Numbered from the stretch's first letter, positions 38,201 to 50,500 are shown. The stretch: DNA of 64,000 bases from Membranipora membranacea (GCA_914767715.1 OU612070.1:1009501-1073500), one strand, 5' to 3'. The notes: generated from the letters alone by a model not told the origin. Program-made: numbers and translations.

Positions 38201-41200
38201 CTGGCGCAATTCAACTGCATGTTACAATCAAATATGTAAAAACTGGCTCAACGTACCCCGCCTTCCCCTAACTCCAAAAATTTGGTAAGGTTGAGGAATT
38301 ATATGGTTTACTACAATGTACTGTTTTTTGGCAGGTGTTGTATAGCCAGCAATTTATTAGTTGTCTCACCACAAAGAAGGGGGCCATAACTGTGGCACTT
38401 TATGGGTATATACTTAAACGGAGGGGAGAAAGTGGTTGATAATGAAATGCCTCTACCAGCATCTTGCACCGTTTGAGCACTTTTTTTTTTTTTGGTTTCT
38501 GCAACAATTTATTGTAATTAAAATCAAGGGACTAAAATATTGAAATAAAATAAGGCAGCGGCATGGTCAGATTAGTCCAGGACTATTATGGCGACCATCC
38601 GATTATCGGGAAAACGAAGGCTACTGTCCCCAGGGCAAGCCCAGACACGCAGCCTACTCGACAAAAAGCAAACCACACCCCCATAGCGAGGACGCCAACC
38701 TCCCACGCAAAGCCGAAGGAGCCGCCCCCTCCTCCCCCAGTAGGTGTGAATTCCACAGGTAAACACCTGTGGTTAACATGACCTCTCCCCTCTACAGTTG
38801 TTGGCTCTCTTTGGGGCAAATTTCTCCTTCGACCTAGTGGCTGTAATGGCAGGGGTTTGAATTTCTAACTCCCCATTAAGGCGAGTGTTATTTAAATGTA
38901 ACAAATAGCAGTATTTAAAAAGCATTTCGATGGGCATAATTTGATACTCAGAGAAGAAAGAGGTCACATGACCACGTGGGCGGATTTTGAGTATGACACG
39001 AAGAGCTGATTTTTGAAGTAAATAGATTTGATTAAGATGACAATTTGCGGCATGACCATAAAATTCAATACCATAAATTAAATGTGGATAAAAGAATGTG
39101 TAATACAAATTGATCATCGTAGGAATATCGAAATATGGTCGTACACTACGCATTAAAAATAGGATGTAGTTCAATTTCCAACAAACTTCTAAAATATGGG
39201 TTTTAAAAATAATGCTCTCATCAAGGCGAATGCCGAAAAATTTGGTGCTATTTTTTGTCTCTAAAACCTGATTACCGAGTTTAATTTGGTACTGTTCAGG
39301 ATCTACAATTTGCTTATTTTGGGATTTAAAAATTACCTGAAATGTTTTTGTGTAGTTTAAAATCAATTTATTACTCAAGCACCATTGTTCAATTTTATGA
39401 ACATTTGATTTTAAAATTTCGGGATCATTGGAAAATATATTTAAACTATGCTTGGTGTTGTGTTCTGGGTGAGTGGTCGGATTGATATAACAACATTGAT
39501 GTGGGTTGGTTTTAAATTGTATGTCATTCCCATAAATCTTGCTAAATTGAAAACTGTTGCCAAGTCTTTACTCGCTATGGCCTGGTTTTACGATTTGGGT
39601 TTCAATTGATGTGTAAATCATTTTTGAAGTTACTTCATAACAGAATCAACAGGGGTGGTGAATTAGTGGTATGTAACTGTTACAGCCAAGATGATTTACT
39701 TAGAGAGAAATGTGCTTTGATCTTTTTAAGGTGATCACCCTGGAAACTACACCAGTAGGCCTGGATATTCGTTCTTTTTCACTTTAGTTCCAATTACAAA
39801 TAAAATATAATACACATAAGCACATTTTCTCTTTGCAAACTGAAGTTTAAAAGCAAAACAGATACAAACAGGTTATATTAATAAACTCACATGCTTGCTG
39901 AACGGATACATAACGTTGTGTTTCCACCAGCGCCGCGTTACTCTGTGTCGGTGATGTCTCCGAGACTTAAACTTTGGAGATTCATCCATCGCTGATAACA
40001 ACAAGCTGAAAGAAACCGGAGATAATCAACACACTTGTAACTTGAGCTAAACAGTCAAGATAGAATTTAAAGCTCATGTTTTATCATGCAAGCAATTCTA
40101 ATTATGTAAAACCTGATTGAATTTTGATGACATGACTGAGCATCTAGAATGCAAAGCAGGCTGAGATTTCCTTTTATACAAATACATGTTTGATGGGATA
40201 AAAAGGTTGATTGGATAAGCAGCAATTTGTCTGACTGACTGACTGACTGAGTGGGTGGCTATCTAATCACTGGAATAAGAATCTCAGTATTTCCTTAAAG
40301 TGTCAGTATCTCTAATTTTCACTGCAAGGTGCTGAGCTAATTGAGTTTTCATAGGAGTCTGCTAGTTGATTACATAAAAACAGGTAGCTGAGTAGCTGAC
40401 CAACAGAAATGTAATCCTCTAATATATAACCCTCACTACGGGTACTTGGACAGCCTCAGAGGATTAATATGTGATTATGACCTTTATTTAAGACATACAC
40501 TCATTCATGGCCGAACTCTGTACTGTCCTCGGTCATGACATTCACTATTATATCTGCTCTATCAGCAGGTGCTTGTTCGGCACAGTAAACAAACACGTAA
40601 TATGCAGCATTAAATACTAAATAGATGAGTGATGATTTGATGAACAAATAAAAAAAATAATACTGATACATTTAGTCAATTATCCCCTTCCACCTCTCAT
40701 GTCCTTCCCCGACAATGCTCACAAGCACAAGCTCACCCTAGAGATGCAAAATTTATTGTTAGCTCACATTTACACACCCATATTACTACAAATAGAGTCA
40801 CATCAGCTAAAATTTGGTTGTTTATTGTGTTGTAGGTGAGAGCGTTAGCTAATATTATAGCCAGTTCCACACAGCCTATTCAGAACCTGAGGGTGCTGCA
40901 GTATGTCGGTAATGAGGAGAATAAACTGGATAAGGTAGCCTGGGGTCATAAGTGGATCAGCGATGGACTAGCAGGTAGGTCCCTCCCCCCTCCCATCCAA
41001 AGTTTCATCAACATCATTAACAGGAGATTGTAGAGCACCTTACCGTACGAATTTTTCCATAGTGTGTAACAATATAGTATCTGTAGTTAACACTAAACTC
41101 ACTCATCAAGCATTACCACTATTCAGCATTGCCTGACATTGTCATGAAACTGAATGATCCAAGAATCCAAACTACCCACACATTGTTGACATCACACTCT

Positions 41201-43565
41201 GTTAAGGTAGGGTATTTTAATTTAATAGGTCAGTGGGATTGTAAGGGGTAATAATGTTGGAAGAAATGTTACATTTTTTTTTGCATTTTTTTACGTATTG
41301 AAGATAGCACATAAAATCCTGGTTGCAGATATCGCTTTCATTCTATATTACTGTATCTGGCCCCTCAGAGATCTGCATTATGTGATGTGAGTGGCCGGTC
41401 ACCAACATCTCCACAGCACTATAACGCTATCTATGGTATAAACTGCTTTCTTTTCAGGATATGAGGCAATGGTATCAAAGACTGCTGGCACTTACTCTGT
41501 TGGAGATACAGTCACTATGGCTGATCTGTGTATAGTCCCACAACTATACAACGCTCAACGGTAAATATTTACAAAGATCTCATTTACATGCGTTTGGTAC
41601 TGAAACACTGCCAACATAAAACGCATCTTGTCAGTAAAGGGGGTACAACTCCAAATATACACTTTGGTCATGCGCGTAACCATCCTCCCTGGCGTAACAA
41701 TGCGTTAATGGTACTGCACTGGTTTGATCAAAGACTATTGATGATTTTCATGGCTGGAAAGGTTCGCCTGGTCATACAACATGCTTGAATTTTTTGCTAA
41801 ACTATCATTATTTTCAATATTTTAGGAACTTCTTTCTTGGCTATCTGAAACCTTTGTATGTTAACATCATAAACAAGCTGAACTTAACTCTTGGAGCTGA
41901 CATTACCCCTCTGATATTAATGAGTTGTCCTGTCCCGGAGATTCTAGGATGAAAGCTTCCTCCTTGTCGCTTCTTGTATATCACTGATTATTTGTTTACA
42001 AAGAAATGAATTATATGGAGGAATATTTACTTCCGCCATTAGTAGTAAGATAAGAATTTCTTTGGATGTCACATCTTTGATGGCCATTTCAAATCAATTA
42101 CACTCAGAAATCAAATCAGCTAAAATGTTTTGTAGCTTCTAGTTACTATAAGTTTACACTCTCAAACTGCTGGAATAGCTGCTAGCAGATTTGATAATGG
42201 AATTAGAAACTAGAGATTAGTTTAGCTGGTTTGGGTTCAGGTTGTGTCAATGTTAGCTAACCATAAATTCCACCATTTCAAAGATGAGTGACATGGCAAA
42301 CTTTTCTTCCTATGAATACTTTACTCATCTGGGTTACCCACTAAAACCAAGGAGTAACTCTAAAATAGTCAGAGTTGTCTTGCCTTCACAAAAGATGAGG
42401 ACAATTTCTTAAGGTCTGCTACATCATCGAGAATATGATAAGAATCCTGAGGGTGGTGGGGTCATTTTGTGGAGTTTTCCCCGTTTTATAAACATGGGCC
42501 TGAAGCAAACACTCAAAGTTCACCTGGACTTCAGGTACATGAACCATGTAAGGGTGATAATACATAATGGCTAACACGATAAGATGGTGCTGCCTCATAA
42601 GGGCGTTGGTCAGCAGATCAATGTGTTATAAACAAGGACTAGAGCGATCGGGTATTTTCGTTCTTCAAAAGCAGCTCAAAGCTCTCCCAGAGGTATTGTC
42701 TATCCTTTGCTGTCTTCCCCCTGGTATTGCGACAAACAATTCTTTACATGTAATCCTATTGACTTTTGTAAATCTTTCACGCAGGCAGCGTGTGAACGCG
42801 ATGTGACATTTAATATTGTATCTGTTGTTTGGTCATCTTCATGTTTACACTACAGAAATTTTAATCGCTACCTAGGAAGTCCCTTATTAGTCTTAAGCAG
42901 AAGACAAAATTATAAAATTCTCAGACAAGAGTTTGCAGATGATATTAATTTAGTCACTACAGTCATTGATTTTTGAATACAATCACCCTTGTGCGATGGC
43001 TGTTTTGGCTGCTGTCGCAAGATTTTCGCGTAGTTCTCGTGACTAATTTATGGAATAATATATCATTTAGATTGCCCTTGAGACAATATTTCACTTGAAT
43101 TTTTCCTCATGACTACTCTGCAATTCCTGTTTATTCTTCAAATTGATGGCAGCATAATGTGGATGTGTTGCAACAAATCCAGGGCTTGTTCCTATCGATT
43201 GTTGACGAGAAACTTTAAGTTTTAAAAACCCAGCTTAAAAGAATGAATCGCACTGATCTCTTGTTAAATAGTATTATTGGTTTTTTTACCGCTGGCTGTT
43301 TAGTTTTAGGAAAATCTTAGGGGTCAACCCTCCCCCCCCCCTTCTTTCTCATGTGTTTCCTGCAATACAAATGAATGAATTTCACCCTGCTGGTATAAAC
43401 TGTACATTATTCTTTGGTCTCATTAATATTTTCAGGTTCAAAGTTGATATGTCCGCCTATCCGACAATCATGAGAATTGCTGAGAATTGTGGGAAACTGG
43501 AAGCATTCAAAGCTGCCCATCCATACGTACAACCCGACTGCCCTGAAGAACTTAGAACTAACTGA
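26293..43565 (+). CDS. GSTZ1: Zeta-class glutathione transferase / maleylacetoacetate isomerase
   Basis: Catalyses glutathione-dependent isomerisation of maleylacetoacetate to fumarylacetoacetate, the penultimate step of tyrosine breakdown, in the cytosol. Seven exons: 26293-26301, 27023-27074, 27419-27486, 28798-28956, 40836-40974, 41458-41560, 43436-43565 (TGA). All are GT-AG and in phase; 219 residues, against ~216 usual. N-terminal thioredoxin-like domain: VLYGYFRSAASWRVRIALAL, then NPMGLVPAL (cis-Pro loop) and DSIAIMEYLDE. C-terminal helical domain: QPIQNLRVLQYVG, VGDTVTMADLCIVPQLYNAQ, PYPTIMRI. The zeta hallmark SSCxWRVRIAL reads SAASWRVRIAL here, so the motif cysteine and second serine are alanine (residues 13-14). 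Intron 4 (~11.9 kb) contains genes on the opposite strand. A possible poly(A) signal AATAAA lies at 44052. Confidence 0.93.
28000..28066. repeat. ~29-bp direct repeat, two copies
   Basis: GATGATTGACTTTCCTG followed by ACATGTTGAGAT occurs twice in a row with one change, in intron 3 of the GST gene. Confidence 0.55.
29861..33877 (-). CDS. Ankyrin-repeat protein, nested in a GSTZ1 intron on the opposite strand
   Basis: Nine minus-strand exons in phase: 33877-33671, 32657-32583, 32373-32213, 31997-31846, 31674-31447, 31189-31065, 30841-30685, 30406-30201, 29986-29861 (TAA); 478 residues. A serine/arginine-rich N-terminus (MLRRRSASPRQHSGE) is followed by HKYYWKWIEKQ, then seven ankyrin repeats at about residues 137-370: GCTLLHYACS, GSTPLYIATVAG, GYTPMHNAAW, GSTPLRKAAYKGQ, GRAPIHCAALYGH, DVTPIHAAVYNG, GNTALHLACM, most followed by a GA(K/N)VN-type turn. 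An eighth, degenerate unit (GETPASIMDTG) and a lysine/arginine-rich tail (KRERRKKREQAA) end it. Ankyrin repeats bind partner proteins; the partner and pathway are unknown. The donor of exon 2 is unclear: the in-phase choice is a GC donor (CAG|GCTAAG). Extra 5' exons may lie upstream. Confidence 0.85.
34176..34240. repeat. 25-bp tandem repeat, 2.6 copies
   Basis: GCTAGAGCAGGTACTTGTC plus ACGGCA repeats directly with few changes. It lies about 300 bases upstream of the ankyrin gene's ATG (minus strand). Confidence 0.7.
35337..39989 (-). CDS. Further minus-strand exons upstream of the ankyrin gene (alternative 5' exons or separate gene)
   Basis: Three exons chain in phase: 39989-39891 (ATG; MDESPKFKSRRHHRHRVTRR, then WWKH), 36674-36491 (SDPCLTLSDRSPTPEFTVDM) and 36302-36118 (VNDDDDETVDASHT, KKRSKKARES, QGIRISASHNYKHMQAF), all with good GT/AG signals. 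A fourth segment, 35453-35337, starts with ATG (MATVMRKISNR, then KNQRILYADESVESHDSD) and ends at a GT donor in phase 0. Its internal AG acceptor (at 35421) is in the wrong phase for the third exon, so it looks more like an alternative first exon. Both could feed the ankyrin gene at 33877 on the same strand. The products are basic and acidic, serine-rich and likely disordered; no domain recognised. All lie within GSTZ1 intron 4. Confidence 0.5.
37230..38270. mobile_element. Inner TIR element with GGGGCACGTTGAGCC repeats
   Basis: Terminal inverted repeats of about 27 bases (37230-37256 and 38244-38270; start TAGGGGAAGGCGGGG, continue ACGTTGAGCCA) flanked by TA. Inside, GGGGCACGTTGAGCC recurs: once more near the left end, four times in a 24-bp tandem array at 37597-37692, as a palindrome at 38049-38084, and in the right TIR. 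About 1.04 kb, no recognisable transposase; non-autonomous, TA-targeting (Tc1/mariner-like by target only). Confidence 0.75.
37597..37692. repeat. 24-bp tandem repeat, 4 copies
   Basis: Unit GATGGGGCACGTTGAGCC plus ATGCCC, four times; the first copy has two changes. It is part of the inner TIR element and repeats the core motif of that element's ends. Confidence 0.9.
38773..39470 (-). mobile_element. LINE reverse transcriptase C-terminal fragment
   Basis: A single long minus-strand frame from about 39470 to a stop at 38773: DPEILKSNVHKIEQWCLSNK, LILNYTKTFQVIFKS, then KFFGIRLDESIIFKTHI, LYYTFFYPHLIYGIEFYG and LLQKSALRVILKIRPRGH. These are the post-YADD region, thumb and C-terminal part of CR1/Jockey-like RTs (W...N.LxLN..KT, KFLGI.LDE.L.WK.HI, LYxxxFxPHLxYGI..WG). 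Over 200 codons without a stop make it younger than the other LINE fragments here, but the catalytic half is missing. Lies in GSTZ1 intron 4. Confidence 0.85.
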
Positions 43566-45710
43566 ATCATCGATCGTTTTATCCAATCAAAAATTACAAT
43601 CAAGTATTCACCTGCTCCTAAAAAATCTATCAACATCGGCTTTTGTTTCAAGAATTGTCTGTTTTCCTATACCATCATAGGATTCAAGTATTTAATTGTT
43701 CCATGCTCCTGATACCAGGAATTGTTAACCAGAAAGCTAACTGTCCACAACAGCATCATAAGTGGCTAAGTAGGATTGTGTTGCCAGATGCACCGCCAAT
43801 GATGTACCATTACCACTACACAGATCCCCCTGGCACTAACTTTTCACTTTATTAAATTCCGATTTTTAATTTCAAATTTATTAATTTTACACCTATATAG
43901 CACAAGTTTAGGTGCCTTTCCTTTTTGAGATTAGCAAATCAGTTTTTGGCAGCTCCTTCAATGACAATCATAGTCTTTCTATGCTTTCTTTTTATCTGTA
44001 GTTTCCTTTTACGGATGTTTTTTTATTTCTTGTCTGGCTTTAAAAACAATCAATAAAAAATAGAACTCAGAATTACCAACCTTGAATACATGATGTCAAC
44101 TTTTACACTCCGACTCTGCTCCAGACAAAGCAGCGAATGTCAACAAATTAGTACTGAGTGTGTAACTGAAGAATTCTCTGAGCCAAATTTCCTTAATTAC
44201 TGATTCTTAATAAGCAAAAGTGCTCAATTATGATTGTTTGATGGCTATTACTGAGTTTATGGGCTAATTGCTGTTTTGTAGGTCGTGATAAAACGTCATG
44301 AACTGTCTCAAAGTTAGCTAATGTTCATGAAATATTAGCTTATCCTGCAGACTCGTAAGTTCATGGTCATTTGCGCTTCAAATCTATTGATTTTACTTTG
44401 ACATCTAGTTTTGCCTTTTGAAAACTCTGAAGACAAAATCATGTCATATGTCTGAATTTAATAGTTGTGAGCGTGAACTTTTTGTATGACTTATAGATCA
44501 GGGAGGTAACAGTGGGACAGTCCTAAGGTTTTTCAAAGATGCCCACAGCAAACAATCTTAATTTAAAGGAGGTCCGGCGCTTCAGTCAGAGGCTGTGTCC
44601 TTGTACAACTTGAGGTCGAGCTGTCTTGTCGTAAATAGATGTTAAATTTTTGCCTTTGCCTCACCCTTGAACAAGGTTGATGTACATTTCCTCAATCAAT
44701 CTCCTTTGATAACTGCTCGATATTTTCAGTGCAGTCTTTTTGTGCAGCTATTTTTGCTACAGACAATGTACTATTGATTCATCAAAGGCTGTCAATGTTT
44801 CCATAATAAAAAAAGGATAATCCTGATAATACTGTGATTAACTATCTCCTCCTCACGAGCTCTCAGACATACAGACACTGCTGGTACTGCTCTGAATGAA
44901 AGTACTAATAATGTAAATATCTACATGTGGCCAGGCTCAGTTAAGTTATGAATCCTACTTTTTGGACGCTACGAAAGACCCTAGAGCAGTAAAAAAATTT
45001 CTAAGTTTAGCGCCGCTAGCTTAATGGGTAGTCAATGTTAGCCAGTACTATATTTTTGTTAGCCAAGGTCGAAGGTCGGAGATGTAAATGTGAGCTAGCC
45101 ATAAATTCCTTCCTCGTGCAAACGCTTCGCTTCCCGAGGGTAAATCTACATGTTACAAGAATCATTTGGATACCATGCGTTTTTGTGATGATGGTATGTA
45201 TGATGTCAGATTTGTAATCAATCTGCATGACTTTCAGACATGACGTAAGGTAATACTGAATTCAACAGCTGCATGATAAGATTTTAACCAATCTCTCTTT
45301 ATATCATGTATACTCTATCATTTTGATATTTGCTGAGCAGGCAGCTCTCAATGTAAATTCACACTTTCCAGAAGAATTGTCTAAATTCTAATGGTACCTA
45401 TACTGAACTTGCCTGGTGTTATATTTAGAAAACTACACATTTTATGCATTATTTATAAATGTACTTTGGTATAAATGTATGGTGATGTCAACATCGTATC
45501 TTAGGTGAGTTTCCAGGACATTGTGCGGAAAATAACACAAGTTACGATATATATAACACATTAGTCGACGAGCCTATTCCCAAAATCACAGAAAATATCT
45601 GCTTCAGACAATAAGAATATGCCCATAGTGAATAAGGTTATCATACTTACATTTTACAGCTAACATGTATTATTGGTCAGAGATTGGAGCATTTGAACAT
45701 AAAACTTACC
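43566..45710. other. 3' flank of GSTZ1; no further gene seen
   Basis: Contains the likely GSTZ1 3' UTR with AATAAA at 44052-44057, about 490 bases after the stop. Beyond that, AT-rich DNA without a supported exon. Confidence 0.5.
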
Positions 45711-45932
45711 TTAGTTCAAAAGATGATTAATGCGCCCTGCAACTAGTTGACTGCTAATAGATGTCAGAAACGAATGGAAGTTGTTAACTGCAGAGTTTAA
45801 ACATTCAACATCAAGATTGCTTAGAATAATGAGAACAAAGCATACTCCGCTGCTGTTGTTGCCGCTGTCATGTAGTATTGGTAAATTTGACAATGTCTTT
45901 GATCTGCTGACATAGGCATTGTATTTAGGCAT
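45711..45932 (-). CDS. Unidentified 73-codon frame ending at a splice donor
   Basis: ATG at 45932 (MPKYNAYVSRSKTLSNLP...) opens 73 codons, includes LDVECLNSAVNNFHSFLTS, and stops with TAA one base before a perfect donor (AAG|GTAAGT, ending at 45711). The frame reads like protein, but the stop just before the donor means either it is a chance frame in a non-coding first exon or a complete micropeptide. No family recognised. Confidence 0.25.
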   Translation of the reverse strand: MPKYNAYVSRSKTLSNLPILHDSGNNSSGVCFVLIILSNLDVECLNSAVNNFHSFLTSISSQLVAGRINHLLN

Positions 45933-47554
45933 CTCTCTAGAGAAATGAATTATAGATCATGCTGGCACATTTCGTGATTGGACAACTGTCATTCAACGAG
46001 TTCCCAGCGCTGTAAAACAGGTTTTATTATGAATTAAAATAATATATAATAGATAAATGTGGCAGCATATTGCTGTCAGAGATGCTGATTAGCTAGAATC
46101 AATACTATAAAAGCCATCATCATTTTCCGTTTTAATGGTGATTTAGTTGCAGCTCAAGTGTTTGAACAGGACTTCAGTTTCCTGTTTAAAGTCGCTTCTG
46201 AAGAGCTTAATTGAGTGAGAGTTTGAGTGGCAAACACATTTCATATAAACCATGGTCTACAAACATGCTATCAAAAGCAATTTGTTGAGACAATTCCACC
46301 ATAACCTTGAACACAGCTTCAGCTTTGTGATACAAACTCCTGCTATTCTCATTTCCAAGCGCTTGCATTATTCAAGATTAACAAAGTGAGGCAAGACTAG
46401 GAATTGTACCATGAATAAGTTTTACACTGGTGTGAAAAGCTGCTGGAACCTTGAGATAAAGCTCTTTGCGTTCAATGCTCACGCCAGGAATCATTTTATT
46501 AATTGATAAGATCACATTTCATTTCCGGTCAGCGGGACCTGTTATAAATTGAAATCAGTGGTGTGAGGATTTCTATAATTTATTAGTATGCTAGTCTAGA
46601 TCGCAGCAAATTTACAGCGAAACAATAACAATGTGTCAAGGCACACCCTGTCACAATGTACACGGTGTTAAAAATACTATCACAAAGCACATACATGCCC
46701 AAAACATTACATGTACAAAAAATGAACAAAGAGCAGAAACCAAGAATACCAAAAACAGAATAAATATTTCCAAATAAGTTGACTTTTACTATCACAGTCA
46801 ACAACAGCGAGGGTGCTAATGATGGATGACACCTTGGGAGTGATAATTATGCTTCCGCTGCCGTCAGCCCAATAGCAAAATATGAGGTCATCAGTTTACT
46901 TGTCAGCAGTGCTGCCACGATAATACATAAAGTAAACACTGAAAAAATCAATCATTATGAACTGCATTTTACATTAGAGCTTGATTGTAAAGGGTAGAGG
47001 AGTTTAAGGTAGATTAAAAAAACGTCAATTCTCATCTACATGGTGTACTTATATGTAACACAGCTTATGCTTTTTTAAGAGTTAGACGAGTAAAATAAAA
47101 AGACAAACAAATCGGAGGAAGCCTCATTTAGAGACACTTTGATGTCCACAAAATCTCTCACAAAAAGTTAGCCAGCAATTTAGAGGGTTGACCTGCTATT
47201 TCTCTTGCAGGCTCAATCCAAATTACTCATAAAAGCTAAATTCTTACTTGTCCTTAGGTAAGACCTGTCCAGTACTGGTAATAGATCTTCAAACAGCTGC
47301 TTAATGCGGAAAATATATTCTAGACATCAATGATAACACCCAAACTAGCATGACATCAAGAGATATTAACAAGTCTGAGCAAAGAAAGCTATCATTAGAT
47401 AGCCCTGGTGTATAACAGTGATAGACAAACATCTGATATGATGTGAGAAGATTGAATGATGTCTGGCAGGCCTCGTCACCAGGCCGCGTCTCGAGAATCA
47501 CTAACACCGCATTATGTACAGGGTCAAGGACGAATGGGTTTACCATCTCATTCT
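45933..47554. other. No gene seen
   Basis: Between the frame at 45711-45932 and the CEP170-family stop codon. Short frames only; includes the presumed 3' UTR of the CEP170-family gene (minus strand). Confidence 0.45.
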
Positions 47555-50500
47555 TCAGTAGAACACAGATCGCTTGTAACTGGATGTGCTAGATTTTACT
47601 GCTGTGTTGCCACCCGCGGTCCTGGTCTTATTATTGGCTGGTTTTGAGGCTACTTTAGGAGGTACTTTAGTCACATTAGATGTTGGTTTTTGTGTCGTTG
47701 TGTCGATTGGTTTGAATCCAGCAATCTCGTTACGGATACGTTTAATCTCAGCTAGATAGTGTTCATGTTCGTTATTACTGACTGTAGAGAAGTCTGACTG
47801 AGGCACTGAGGTAAATAACGCTTTATCCATCACTAAAATAACAGAACGAGATCATATTTATTAAAGGATTGTTCCACATATTATCATAAGCCAATCAGCT
47901 TTCTTTCCTTTTTCCAAGATTATAATGATGCCCATGAAGTTATGAAAAAAAAACCCAATGTTTTAAAATTGTATTAAGCAGTTGTGTGCCCTATCTGAAA
48001 TGGTAGGTGATGTTGCACAGTATTACATGAAGGCAAAACTCTTCTGAATAAACAACTTATTGAAGTAGACTACCTGTCCATGTGTTTAAAACAGCATATT
48101 TGATACTGAAACTGTCTACTTTGAAAAATATTCTTCTGTGAGGTTTGTGTACTAGAGATAAAAACAAAAACACAATAAAGCTGATGAGAAGATTAACTTA
48201 CATTTGACGTTCTGTTCGACACGTTTGAGAGTTTTGAGTATTGAGGCGAGTTCACTGCTGGCTGGCATATCCTCATCTAGTTGTTCTGTGGGTGATGGAG
48301 AAGCACTAACACTTACACCTCTCTCCCTATAAAGTACATCACAGACAAATCAGAATAAATAGTCAAATCATTGAAAGAAAGGACACAATAATAACAGCAA
48401 CCATTACTCTGTGACTTTATAAGAGAGACCATGTAAACAGACTGTAACATAATGAGATGTTTTGATGTCTGGCGATAGGATGATATTGGCTAGCTGGCTG
48501 CCAGGTTTCCAGGTTTCCCGTAATGCACATGGCTTTATTAGTATATGGTATTATTACCTAAGTCTGCCGACAGTGTTTGATGTGTAGTTGTGTAGCTTCC
48601 CTGATAACTGCTGAATCGATGTCAATACCAGATTATTATACGACTAAAACAAAGAGATCAACGCCACATCAGAGTATATGTAGGTAGTTCAGACAATTAA
48701 TCTTCAAAAGGTTAATTTCAAACTTGATGATGGAATCGAGAGAAACACAGCAAAGCAAACAAAGGATGACCAGACAAGATAAAAAGAGGAGGCTTAGCCA
48801 TGGAAGTCTAATTCCTTGTCATCATGGTGCTTGAGATATAACTAATTAAGTAAGTTTCCTTTTTGATAATGAAACCCAGCCTAGCGACAAAGAACTGATA
48901 ATCTTAGTTTAGAGATGATCAGAGGTTTCCCAGAGGAAAGTATCATATTTGGCATGGCTTTCATAGCTTACCTATTGTTGATCGATGCTGAATAAGGTCT
49001 TAAAACCTAACCTTTAATATACAACAGATTTTTCACCAGAATAATAACTGATACTCACATTTTCGACAGCGCTGGGTGATCTGTGATTCTCCAGGTTCTG
49101 TGATGAGGATAATTTCTTCCGCATAGGACTGAGAGCAGGAGAAGGCATCTCAGGAGTTACAGAGGCTGCCGATCTGTAACTACAGAACGCTGACTTCTGC
49201 TGCTGAGAACTAGACGACTGCTGACACGCAAACATACTCTCCACCAACTCCTGAGGAAAATTAAATATTACATAAATAAAAATGTATAATAAATGTAGAT
49301 ACAATGAAAATAACTCATTTTCAATAAAATATGCAAATACAATAACAATGGTTGCATCAGGTAGTTTGTCTCAATCTTCCTTGTTGCATCGGTTAAATCA
49401 TTGGTGGTTATACAAGAAGTTGTCCCCTTAATATCAATGAACACACAACTCCGTACTAGTGTGCTTTTATTTGAATGTTTTGTTATATTCTAAGCATCAT
49501 CATTTCAAACACACACCAAAGCAGGCTTACTTTACTGCATCCCTTTCCAGGCTTCCGCTTACACCGAACCCTTCACATATTAAAGGTCTCACACAAGACA
49601 AGGACATGTACTACAAACTGTGACTGACCCTCCTATGACTGACACACTTACCTCAGTATCAGGTGAGGCCTCCAGGTGGTTGACCTTCTCTCTACTGCTG
49701 CGATGCTGCCTCCGTTGCTGACTTGTGTGTACTTCTGCGTACTCATCATACCTACTACTATCGATGTCACCGTCAGCGTTAGACAGCATCTCTAGATCTT
49801 TGGCTAGATTATATGATAGTTTAGCAATCTCCAGCTCGTGTCCGCTTCCCTCCATATCATTCTCCTAATGAGCAGAGTAACAGTGTTAGAATAAAGCAAA
49901 AAATTTCAGAATGCAAGACAACTCATGGCGTTATCCCAGTTTGATCACAGTTGTAGATGGGTAGCGACTATATAGTTAACATCTAGACCTATCAGCCATT
50001 ATCTACAAATGATCACGGTACAATATGGCTAAAGCTGCAAAGCTCCCATTGCTGGAAAAAGAATACCCTTGTTGGCCATGCAGGGTAATTGTGATCTTAG
50101 ACATATACAACATAGGCACTGATAGAAAGTGTTTGTTTTAGTAAAGTTTGAAGTAGCAAGTAGATAAAGTACCTTCTCCAGGTTAAGTTTGAGCGTATCT
50201 GATTCCATTGGCTGGAAAACATCAGCGGAATGCCTTGTATCAGCTGTGCCGTTATACTGGTGTGAACTGAGCGGTGGGGCGTTACTGACAATGCTAGCAT
50301 TCTCCCCGCTATATGAATTAGCCCTAGGCCTGGAGGACAGAGCTGCCTCTTCATTAGAACTGTTGGGGGTTGCACCGCGTGAGTCTGCTTTCCTGGCTTT
50401 AGCCTGCAAACACACCGATAGCAAATAAGAGGCCAAACAAATTTAAAGAGTCTCAATTTTTTTATCAAAATAAGCGGCAAGAACGAGACACATGGGAACA

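Larger units (their letters stand above)
37104..38482. mobile_element. Foldback element with ~104-bp inverted ends
   Basis: Arms 37104-37207 and 38380-38482 are reverse complements over about 104 bases (outer end AAGTGCTCAAAC...GTGCAAGATGCTGG; inner end ...GTGCCACAGTTATGCCCC), with few mismatches. The loop holds a second TIR element (37230-38270). No transposase frame is visible. Poly-C (37202-37216) and poly-T (38481-38491) runs sit at the arms. Confidence 0.8.

Noticed and set aside
38563-38819. Proline-rich frames on both strands around 38563-38819
   Set aside because: A locally GC-rich stretch open on both strands; no splice sites or conserved motif, next to a LINE end.
42567-42976. Plus-strand frames with EFADDINLV, resembling an RT FADD box, in GSTZ1 intron 6
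   Set aside because: Only this short string resembles reverse transcriptase; the flanking boxes are absent and the frame is otherwise unlike RT, so a LINE call is not supported.
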